DNA of 64,000 nt from Puccinia triticina (lineage: Eukaryota; Basidiomycota; Pucciniomycetes; Pucciniales; Pucciniaceae), in contig NC_070565.1 of assembly GCF_026914185.1 (NCBI RefSeq), positions 3,906,001-3,970,000 on the forward strand, given 5' to 3'. Under the pieces are notes generated by a model. The model saw nothing but the letters and a program-made list of their open reading frames with translations, ran no database searches and was not told the origin of the DNA. Shown here one piece after another: positions 53,706 to 62,093 of this stretch (position 1 is the first letter of the stretch; every line of letters begins with the position of its first letter). Position numbers and translations under genes: made by a program.

Positions 53706-55723
53706 AAAGAGACCTCGATCTTGCGGCCCGTTGAGTCCGGCAACAGAATACGTTCGCCTACTTGGTTATCGAAATTCAGCGTCGCGTTGAAGTCCATGAG
53801 AAAAGGCCTGCCGAAAATGAGCGGCCCATCCATACGCGTAATCCAGAAATGACAGGTGCCAACAATGGTCTTCCCTACTCGGATCGGGACATCCTCCGCG
53901 ACGCCGACAAGCTCACACGCCTGGTTCCCGATGCCATAAACGGCGGAGCTAAAATTTACACGTGGGCTAATATTGAATTTGTTAGCCATCGTGTCTGAAA
54001 TCAAATTCAATTGAGATCCCGAGTCAATGAGAGGAAGGGCGTTACTCTCCTCGTCGCCGACCAGACACGGCATATGACCCAACGGGCATGAATAGAGCTT
54101 CATGCCGTCAATCCTGCCTTCGCCCTCCGAGTCCTCCGCCAATGTCCCTGACGCGACCCTCATCTCTTCAGCTCCAACCTCCACACGCCGCCTTGAAACC
54201 CACTTCTTCATGCCTTCGGAAACCGAGGGAGAAATAGCCAAAATTTCCGAAACCGTGACGTTAGGAACTGGCAAGTCGAACATTTTCCGCAATACACCGT
54301 CCACTGCCTGCGGATGATCTCTAGCCACTCCTCGCTCAAATCTGACCTTAGGAGTGGGGGAGTTTGGCTTGGGAACTTCCGTCGCAACCGGGTCATCCTT
54401 CGAAGCATCGTCGTTGGCAGCGAGGGGCTGTCCTCGCTCGAATAGCTCTGGTTCCGCTCCCATCTCCTCGGTATCTGAGCCGGATTTGGGTGTACCAATG
54501 GACTTCTTCCTCGGCGGTCGCTGAGCTGCCGAGGGCGGAACTATCGGAGCCTTATAGGGCTTAGAAGCCTCATGCTTCTTCCGAGCTGGATCCGCCTGAT
54601 AAACACCCGTGAAAGACTGCGAAGTAATCGAAGGCGGTCTCCACGGCTCAAGCGAACCGCACGTGGTCCTGAACTCGGACTCAGCAGCCGTCGCTGCAGA
54701 CGTCTTCGGCTGGTAGGACGCCACCACGTGACGGATAGGACGAGAGTTGTCCACTGGAATCAGCGCCCCGTTTGGTAAGAAGAAACTACCTCCTCGCTGC
54801 TCCACCAGTTTTTCATCCTTGTCCTTCTGCAGCTCCGCGCATCGTCCCAGCCCGTGACCCTCTCTGTGGCAATAGTAGCACACCATAGGTCCCCGCGGCG
54901 TCGTCGGCCGAGCCTGTGCTGAAAACTTCTTCTCCAAGCGCTGTTCGAAGGACTGTAACATTCGCTCTATCTCGTCCACTGTCGCAGGGGCCCGCGTCTG
55001 TGTAGGAGCTTCTCGGGGGCGACGGTCCGATTCCATCTTCTGCATAACGTCGTTGGATTGCTTGAAGACTTCAGCAGGCACCGGAACGTCCGCACGAGAA
55101 CCTTCAAAGGTAAGCGCCGTCTGATTCTTCATCACTTCTTCTACCGCCTTCTTCAGAATCTCGAAGGTGGGGAGCTTGAATCTATTATCCTGAGTTGTGA
55201 TCATAGTCTTATCCTTGATCAACTGATCACGGATGCGCTCCTGAAGGCCCAATGAAAAAGACTGATAGTACAACCTCTTAATTTCCTCGACGGAATCGAT
55301 GTGGTCCTTCCGCAACAGGTAGGACTGGATTGGCTGCCACGACTTGCGGAAGTCCTGAAAATCCACTACCGATCGAACGCCACCTTTGTCCTTCCACCCT
55401 TGCACCAAATCCTCCAGATCTCTAGTCGTAAAACGCGCGGTGTCGATCTTGCCCCAATGGGAGAGCATCGCCGCTTTGAGCAGAGTCCAGTTGGGAGGGT
55501 CGAATCCGTCTAGCGTCTCGACTACATCCTTCACCTCTGCCGTGCGGATGAAAAACCGGACTTGCTGAGCCATGTCCATCTCGGAGGCACCATCTAGACG
55601 TGCCGCTAGCTGATAGTCGGCCAAAAAGCGCTCCACGTTGGAGCCATCAAAGCCCAAAGACTTATCTTGCGGCTTGATCTTCACCATCCGCGCTACCTGT
55701 TCAGCGCCAACAGGTTCTGCCAT
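53588..55723 (-). CDS. gag: Gypsy Gag-protease polyprotein
   Basis: 711 codons from ATG 55723-55721. The N-terminal part is a retrotransposon Gag (KPQDKSLGFDGSNVERFLAD, LVQGWKDKGGVRSVVDFQDF, IQSYLLRK). A CCHC knuckle follows at about residue 281-294 (CYYCHREGHGLGRC). A Pro/Ser/acidic linker follows, then an aspartic protease with PLIDSGSQLNLISD (Asp-Ser-Gly, about residue 565) and WITRMDGPLIFGRPFL. The frame ends at TAG 53590-53588, directly behind the heptamer T TTT TTG, and pol lies in the -1 frame. It overlaps the pol frame by 118 bases. Gag packages the RNA; the protease cleaves the polyprotein. Confidence 0.92.
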   Translation of the reverse strand: MAEPVGAEQVARMVKIKPQDKSLGFDGSNVERFLADYQLAARLDGASEMDMAQQVRFFIRTAEVKDVVETLDGFDPPNWTLLKAAMLSHWGKIDTARFTTRDLEDLVQGWKDKGGVRSVVDFQDFRKSWQPIQSYLLRKDHIDSVEEIKRLYYQSFSLGLQERIRDQLIKDKTMITTQDNRFKLPTFEILKKAVEEVMKNQTALTFEGSRADVPVPAEVFKQSNDVMQKMESDRRPREAPTQTRAPATVDEIERMLQSFEQRLEKKFSAQARPTTPRGPMVCYYCHREGHGLGRCAELQKDKDEKLVEQRGGSFFLPNGALIPVDNSRPIRHVVASYQPKTSAATAAESEFRTTCGSLEPWRPPSITSQSFTGVYQADPARKKHEASKPYKAPIVPPSAAQRPPRKKSIGTPKSGSDTEEMGAEPELFERGQPLAANDDASKDDPVATEVPKPNSPTPKVRFERGVARDHPQAVDGVLRKMFDLPVPNVTVSEILAISPSVSEGMKKWVSRRRVEVGAEEMRVASGTLAEDSEGEGRIDGMKLYSCPLGHMPCLVGDEESNALPLIDSGSQLNLISDTMANKFNISPRVNFSSAVYGIGNQACELVGVAEDVPIRVGKTIVGTCHFWITRMDGPLIFGRPFLMDFNATLNFDNQVGERILLPDSTGRKIEVSLCSVDSGRWEREFPGQGRKAVLSHKGKARDDPLEGRHFL
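53591..53597 (-). promoter_or_regulatory. Slippery heptamer for -1 ribosomal frameshifting
   Basis: On the minus strand T TTT TTG sits in the gag frame as ...CAT TTT TTG TAG. It fits X XXY YYZ and abuts the stop. Slippage by -1 gives TTT TTT GTA GAC, exactly the pol frame. AGACTC just downstream can pair with GAGTCT about 35 nt later, a possible stimulatory stem. Confidence 0.75.
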
Positions 55724-55842
55724 CACGACGGCCTAATTTTAGTCTCCTGTGCCTCCGCCGCTGAACCCAAAGAAATAACAAAATAACACCTAAAAAAAAG
55801 AAAACAAAGACCGCCAAGCGTCTCGAGACCGTCCAAATCGCC

Positions 55843-55891
55843 GAGACTGTAAATCTTGAGGTCGCTGGTTCGATCCCGGCTCGGGGGACCA
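55843..55891 (-). promoter_or_regulatory. Extended primer-binding site complementary to tRNA-Tyr 3' half
   Basis: The plus strand reads as the 3' half of tRNA-Tyr: anticodon stem CGAGA, loop CTGTAAA (anticodon GTA), stem TCTTG, T-arm GCTGG-TTCGATC-CCGGC, acceptor TCGGGGGA and CCA (55889-55891). Only AA separates it from the LTR. On the element's strand it starts TGGTCCCCCGAGCCGGG, a typical PBS, but complementarity extends for 49 nt. Confidence 0.85.
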
Positions 55892-55893
55892 AA

Positions 55894-56707
55894 TGAGGAA
55901 CTCTGGCCGGTGCTAGGCCGGCAGCAGTTCGGGGAGGGGAAAAAGAAAAGCTGAGATTTATCTACGTATGCCCTCCGGGATGATTGGCCGAAAAAGAGCG
56001 CTGAGATTCGTGTAAGCGTGAAGGGGGTTTGATTTTACGACGGCGGGAGATGCGCGTCGGCGGGTTTGTTTTGAGAGAGGCCGGGATACTGCCGGCAGGA
56101 GTGAGAGGTGTGATCTAAACCAGGAAGGTGGAGGAGATCGACGTTTTGCGGGGTAAAGAACTTAAAAGCCGTGAGATTCGGGCAAACAAATGCCAAGACG
56201 TGAACTTTGAACTTTGATGGATTGACTGAAAACTATATCGTTCAGAGTGGGTCCATGCCGCTCCAAAGCCTGAGTTCAAACTGAACTCAAACCTTGGAGT
56301 TGGTGACATGTAGCAGACATCTCATCACAACCTAGCGCGCACGCGCGCGCAACAACAACATAAGACAAAGACAGAAACAAAACAAAACAAAACAGAAACA
56401 AAACAAACCAACCCTCCTCATACAAAACCTATCCAACGCGCGCAATGCGAAAGAGGAAATAACAAAACATGATGAAAGATAAACTTAAAAGAAAACAGGA
56501 CCAAGAAAGCCAAAACACAAGGAAGAGGGGGGGGGGAAAGAAGACCTGAAACGCCTTGAGGATGCGCGCCACGCCGCGCCGTTGAACTTGAGGAGGCCTC
56601 AAGGGCTGAAAGCTGAATCTTGATGTCTTGAGTCTTGACGTCCTCTGGCGCGCGCCGTGCGCGGCAAAAAGCTTGATTCCTCCGCGTGTACCAGATTGTC
56701 CACCACA
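55894..56707 (-). repeat. 5' LTR of the Gypsy element
   Basis: 814 bp, the same length as the other LTR and visually identical to it. It carries the element's promoter (U3 towards 56707). The open frames seen in both LTRs are copies of each other and have no domain. Confidence 0.93.
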
Positions 56708-56723
56708 ACGGCCAACTTGGAAC

Positions 56724-56746
56724 CCCCCCCCCCCCCCCCCCCCCCC
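56724..56746. repeat. Homopolymer tract of about 24 C
   Basis: A run of about 24 C follows CCAACTTGGAA, 15 bp beyond the Gypsy insertion. The exact length is prone to sequencing error. Confidence 0.7.
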
Positions 56747-57304
56747 AAAGGGGTTCAGGCCGGCCTAGGTTCTGCGTGGAAGGTAAACACTTTCACGCGG
56801 ACCTGAACCTGTAAGAAGCAAAAGTGAGACACAGGGAGGGACTCCTGAAGCCCTAAATGGGCAAGGAAGCCCTCCCCACTACCCAACCAAGGCTCCCGGA
56901 GGGTGCGTGAAATGGATCCCAATCAGCTTTCCAACTACTGTGTTTCCATGTACGCGCTCGCTCTGCTTGTGATTCCTTTATTGTCACCAATCTCTCCCCG
57001 AGTTCCATCTGATTCCATCGCCTTCTATGCATATTCATTTTGGTCTCAAACCCACAACTTGATCCTGTGTACATAGTCTATATCAACCCAGCCTAGACAC
57101 AGTAATCAAACCTCATTGGTTCTTCTTCTTCATTATCCGCACCTCCAATTGGAGCCAATCCGGTGAGCTCTCATCCCCTCACTGTCCCTTCTCAAGCCCA
57201 AAGGCTCATCTCTGTTCTTTCTTTGTGTGGCGGTCTTCATTTGAAATACCTTCACAATTAACAGTCAAACTGCGTTCAGACTTTCTTCCATCCTCGCTCC
57301 CTGA

Positions 57305-57910
57305 TCAACCATTTCTTCCAAATTGGTTGTCTGCAAAACCAAGATTCTTCTCACCAACAAGAATTACGCCCTCTGGCTTCTCCCAATCAAAGCAAAACTT
57401 CACAAACTCAAGTACCTCAACATAGTCAACAATACTGTTGCCATTCCCAATCCCAAGAAGGACAAGCACAACTTCAAGTTATACGTCAAGTACAACGAAG
57501 ACGCTTATGCAGAAATCATTCAACTCCTCAGTCAAGAGGTTCTTGCTTATGTCAGCTCATCTTTACCGGATGCCAACAAATTCAACGGACAAAAACTGTG
57601 GTCGCTCCTCAAGTCCAAGTATGCAGGGGACGACCTCACCGCCAAGACCACTGCTCTCAAACAGTTCCTAGCAGTTGATTACAACAACTTACTTGCATTT
57701 ATGCCATTGATCCGATTGGCCAATCAGAAGATCAACCTTTCCCGACACGTCCTTGATGATCAGGTCCGTACCATCTTGATGCTTGACAAGCTGCCTCAAG
57801 AGTTCCACACCTTAAAGACCAATATCTTGATGAACTTTGAAACAATCCCGTTTGACCAAGTCCTCAAGAAGTTAGAAGATTTTGCCGCTCAAAATCAGCT
57901 CAACAATTAA
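57305..57910 (+). pseudogene. Copia-type Gag fragment (UBN2-like), start missing
   Basis: The open frame after a stop at 57302-57304 lacks an ATG. It encodes LLTNKNYALWLLPIKAKLHK (the N-terminal Copia Gag NYxxW motif), VSSSLPDANKFNGQKLWSLL, KTTALKQFLAVDYNNLLAFM, LRLANQ-like IRLANQKINLSRHVLDDQVR, and TILMLDKLPQEFHTLKTNIL. This is the gag-polypeptide/UBN2 domain of Ty1/Copia elements. The frame stops at 57910 without a zinc knuckle, protease or pol, so the element is incomplete. Confidence 0.75.
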
Positions 57911-58236
57911 ATCATTGACTGTATCTATCACTCAAACCTTGCTTCATAACCAAGCCTTGTTGATAATAGGCCGTGGAGGATCTGGATAGTGCTGTCCGCG
58001 GTGTGGTGTGCCAAATCTGTTTCAAGTATCAAATTACATAAAGTGATGGTTGAATACATGAGAAGGAGATATATTCCTAGATTTATTATTGCATAATTAG
58101 ATTCTGTAAGTCATTTAACCCCTAGTCACTCACTTGAACCACTAGGATAGCTCCACTCAGTCAAAAGTTATTTTGGTTAAATGGTTTTCATCCAACATAA
58201 GTACATAGTATAGTAGTACATTGGTAGTACATAATA

Positions 58237-58680
58237 TGGTATTAGAGCCAACCACAACTGAGTCATATTTTTTGTGCATATTCAATTAGATTTAGGGCTA
58301 GAACCACAAGTTGGCCATATTTGTATGCATATTCAATTAGACTTAGGGCTAGAACCACAAGTCGGCTGCCTTGTAGATAGACTATATAAGGAGCCCTTCC
58401 TCCCCCCTCATTTGAATTCAGCATGTGAATAGCAACCACCAACCAACCAGTCACTCATTCATTTAACAGTGTGATCTCAAACATTCACTCACCCAACACC
58501 TGTGATCATAATCAGGTTCTTAAATAGCTTGTGTCATTGCACATCATCTGCATTGTTTGATCTAAGTCTGATAGAGACTACTACACATAGTGATCTCTAT
58601 CAAGGTTTTGCCACAACAATAAATAATTTTTGTTGTCAGAATCCTTGTGTAGTACAATAGAGGGGCAGGTCCTTCAAACC
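58237..58680 (+). mobile_element. LTR-like sequence with tandem 51-bp unit and TATA box
   Basis: TGGTATTAGAGCC at 58237-58249 resembles the initiator-Met primer site of Copia elements. A 51-bp unit (TGCATATTCAATTAGA...GGGCTAGAACCACAAG) then occurs twice (about 58266-58316 and 58317-58367). TATATAAG follows at 58383-58390. This looks like a promoter-bearing LTR, but I could not fix its ends. Confidence 0.35.
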
Positions 58681-58700
58681 ACCCGTAACATAAATATTGC

Positions 58701-59993
58701 TTAACTGCAAATATCATATTTGTTATCTCCCCCTCGGAGAACTGCCACCCGTCCCAAAGGAGTTCTCACAGCGGGTGGTGTTGGTTTTTTGATTTGGCGT
58801 TGCTGGTACTGGACAGGTTCCAATGAGATGATTGCCTGAGCCGCACTGGTAAAAGTGTTGAGAAGCCGGTGTTCCAAAATTTGCCGGTCAACCAGCCATG
58901 GTGTACACATTGTTGGGGTGACTCTTGATAGAGGCACTTTGTTGGGTTTGAGCTGACGCCTTGGCAGCAAACGTGCTTGGAGCAATTTTTGTTGTTAAGC
59001 AGCCTCGCGGCCTTTGATCTTCTCCTGGCATTTGTTGAGTATGTTGATCATCTCCACAAAAAGTAGTGGAATTTGTTGCCTGGCAGCCAATTCTTGGTTG
59101 ATGCGGTAGTCAAATTCCTGTTGGAGCGGGGTACGGTGGCCTAACAATGCCTGCAGAAGCACACCAAAGAGGAAATCCTTAGTGAGAGAGGCGCCAGATT
59201 CTGTAAAGTCCAGAAAACACCTGTGGTAGGTAGCCGCGACCGTAGTAGCAGGAGTTGACAGATCACAGGCAATAGACTTGAGATCAATTCATCGATTCAT
59301 CTGGGCTGCACGGCTGAATGTGGTTAATTGGCGGCGAATAGCGTTCATGATTTCAAAGCTGCTGTTTAGACCATCAACTTCTGTCTTGATCTCCTGGGAT
59401 AGAGAGATTCAAAGGATTGCTTGCGCAATCTTTTTCACACCGTGTTGAGAGAAGTCCTTGAAGCAGTACTCCTTGTACTCCAAATTGAAGTCCGCCATTT
59501 CTTGAACATCCTTGAGCCAGTCATGGTAGTTGCCACCACTCGAAATGAGTCGTAAACCTTCAGGGAAATGCAGATAGGTGTTCTTTGTGATATGCTCCCT
59601 GTTTCAAATCTCCATTGCGTATGAAAATTCCGGAGTTGTTTCTTCATCACCCAGTGGAGCAGCAACAGGGGCAGGAATGACACGCGAAGTTGAGTCAATG
59701 TGATGTGCATCATTGCAACTCGCCCATACCATTTCCCGTTTGTTGTTGGACCCAGTGGGACTGCTTGCAACTTGTATTCCAGCGGGAATGATGCTGGATG
59801 CTGCATTTGGTGCCAAACCAGAGGATCTGGTAGCAATGGAGCTTGGGAAACGCTTGACGGGAGCCATATGTGAAATGTATTTGAAGTGTTGGTGGTGATA
59901 CTGTAGTGAAAGACTTGTATAGAAAAACCGTGGGAGACACCATGGGAGTTTCCTCAGCACTTGTGTGCAAGTGCCATCTCTGAACTCAGGCAT
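58701..59993 (-). pseudogene. Decayed Copia-type Gag on the minus strand
   Basis: Pieces in different frames read MAPVKRFPSSIATRSSGLAP (from about 59865), FPEGLRLISSGGNYHDWLKD, ADFNLEYKEYCFKDFSQHGV, then DFLFGVLLQALLGHRTPLQQ and EFDYRINQELAARQQIPLLF. The block -NYHDWL- followed by a helical region is like a Copia Gag. Several stops and frame changes break it. No pol was seen. Confidence 0.45.
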
Positions 59994-60259
59994 AGATTTG
60001 GTTGGATCTCAGTTAGATGCTGGTTGGAAGGCAATTTCATGTCTGCCACAAAGTGAGTTTATAAGAACTGGAATCATACCAAATGTGTTGTGCAATGTCT
60101 GTGTAAAATGTATGCCATACCTATGCTGAAAAACAGGCCAATTTAATGATGAGGTTTAATTGATCCTCAAGCTTGACAAAAGTTCCTTATGTATCAACTA
60201 TCATGATTTTTGACCTCTTTGGAAACCCACCCGCCTTAAAAACCCAGGATTCAGGATAC

Positions 60260-60315
60260 CGGCACCCGTGGGCGGGTACCCGTCACTGAAGGCGGGTACC
60301 CGCCCACGGGTGCCG
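60260..60315. repeat. Perfect 23-bp GC-rich inverted repeat
   Basis: Left arm 60260-60282 (CGGCACCCGTGGGCGGGTAC + CCG) is exactly the inverse complement of 60293-60315, with a 10-nt loop. Similar GGGTACC words occur at 41765-41885, so this may be the terminus of a GC-rich repeat family. Confidence 0.8.
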
Positions 60316-62093
60316 GGTACCCGCCGACAGGTACCCAGTGACATCTCTAACGTAGACCATCACCCAGCCATATCATGCCAACATGAGTGCCCCGCGATCC
60401 CATGGGTGAATTAGCTGAATCCTTTAATAATTGTATCTGATTTTCATCCATCAGTACAAAAATCCTGTTGAGGAGATTGTAATGTACCCTCAGCAGCATT
60501 TTCTCCCGATCCATTTCATTATTCTCCTAAATCTAGATGTTGCAGCTACCAACTGCACTTGGGCAAACTATTTTTTCAAATTTTATCTTGCACCAAATTC
60601 CCCAGGTGTGGGTAGGCGTCTTTGAATTGAGTTGCACTCAAATTATGCCGCAAATCTGGGAACGAGAAGCTTTGCAAGTTGAAGGAATAAGAGACGGGGC
60701 CATGGGCGCGATTTTGGCGCGAAATCTCTATTAATAGAAGTGTTCCCCTGTGCCTAATTTTCTCAGCTGGTGACAGTGTGATTCAGGGGCCTCTAGCATT
60801 TCGCATCTTTAGCATAAAAGTGTATTGAAAAATATGAGATTTCGGAGCTCACAATCAGACTCGGAGGAAGAGAAAAAAATTTCCGACTTGGCACACAAAT
60901 CTCTCGTCGCAAGTACTAGTGTCGGATCATTGAAAGAGGACCTCTTGCCGGGGACCTCGTCCCCTCCAATGGCGGACTTTGACATCCTGCCGGAGAGGAT
61001 TAGCCGGGCTCTGCCGGGTTTGCCAGACAATTCCAGGAAATATGAAGTCTCAATTTCCTTGGTAAACGCTGAGACAGTGTGGTAGCTGCCATCCGCCTAG
61101 AACGGATAAGAGAGACGGCATCCTTCAATTCATTAAGTTTTATGGATTGATTAGAAAGAAAAGCCTGGATACATAACTTTTGCCAATCTGCAGAGCACAA
61201 AGGGAAACGTGACTCTTTGTTCAGCGTAGAAGCTCAGTCTTGCGTTGTATGCAATCCTCAGTATTTTAACCACGAAACTGTGAGAATACGGAATCAGGCC
61301 CGCAGCTATCCTCCGGGAAGCTCGCGCGGCTCCAGCAAAACCCAGACCACCCGCAGCAACCCTTGAGGAAGCTAGCGCGGACAGAACCAGAATTAGCCCC
61401 AGCTGCAAAAAGAGATACGGCAACCACACCGGGAACTGTAACGGGAAAAACAAGATCAGACCAAGCGTCCAAGTACGTACCTAGAGAGAGTTAAAGTTTG
61501 AATTACTAGCTAATCAACTTTACACTCGTAGAACCCTCGCAGACCAAATCGGTACCCAGAGCCAAGAGTCTATCCTCCATAGGATCTCATCAACCACCGC
61601 GCAAGGTGAGCAGAATCTCCTCCTCAAGGATTGACAGAAATAGAACAGACAGCTGACTGAACCAAACTCTGTTCGATAAGCAGACACCAGCTCAGCTCAT
61701 CCGCATAGGCTGAATAAGACCAAGCTGTTCAGTTAGCTAGCCCCACCATCGGTGAGCTTGAAAAGAACAGACCAGAACAACGCCAGCGGAGACTCTAGCT
61801 AACGTAGGCATTCTTCACAGCAACGCCCAAGCTAGCCTTGCATAGCGACCGTCGCCGCACCAGCTGTAAGACAGGCAACTCCAAGAAGAAACTTAAACTA
61901 AGCCAAGCACCCAACTGTGCTGCTTTTAGGTAAAGATTCTTCAGCTCTTTGTCCCAAATCTATCATTGTAAATGTACATACAAGATTATTAAGACAAAGG
62001 AATATATTTTAGTTGTTCCAAATCTTTCAGATTTACAGTCTCAACCGAATCTCTTCTTTGACTACCTCACAAAACAACTGAAAGCAGCACGGT
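60316..62093. other. Leader/LTR region before the Copia ORF; no independent gene
   Basis: An 86-codon frame at 60825-61085 (SSQSDSEEEKKISDLAHKSL) has no domain. From about 61450 to 62090 the sequence is stop-rich and A/C-rich and probably holds the LTR and leader of the following Copia element. The second LTR lies outside the window, so the borders cannot be set. Confidence 0.4.

Larger units (their letters stand above)
48727..56707 (-). mobile_element. Full-length Ty3/Gypsy LTR retrotransposon, 7981 bp
   Basis: Two 814-bp LTRs, apparently identical by eye, bound two long ORFs on the minus strand. The 4-bp direct repeat ACGG flanks it (48723-48726 and 56708-56711). The order, read on the minus strand, is 5' LTR, tRNA-Tyr primer site, gag-protease, pol (RT, RNase H, integrase), 3' LTR. 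Integrase lies downstream of RT, which defines the Gypsy order. Matching LTRs and open frames mean a recent insertion, possibly still active. It interrupts sequence downstream of the tyrosine recombinase. Confidence 0.95.

Noticed and set aside
55701..55892. Minus-strand 63-codon frame starting MVPRAGIEPATSRF
   Set aside because: This is the antisense of tRNA-Tyr sequence in the primer-binding site. AGIEPATS-type proteins are a known annotation artefact.
60825..61085. Plus-strand 86-codon Ser/Glu-rich frame
   Set aside because: No domain or splice support; lies in the repeat-rich leader region.
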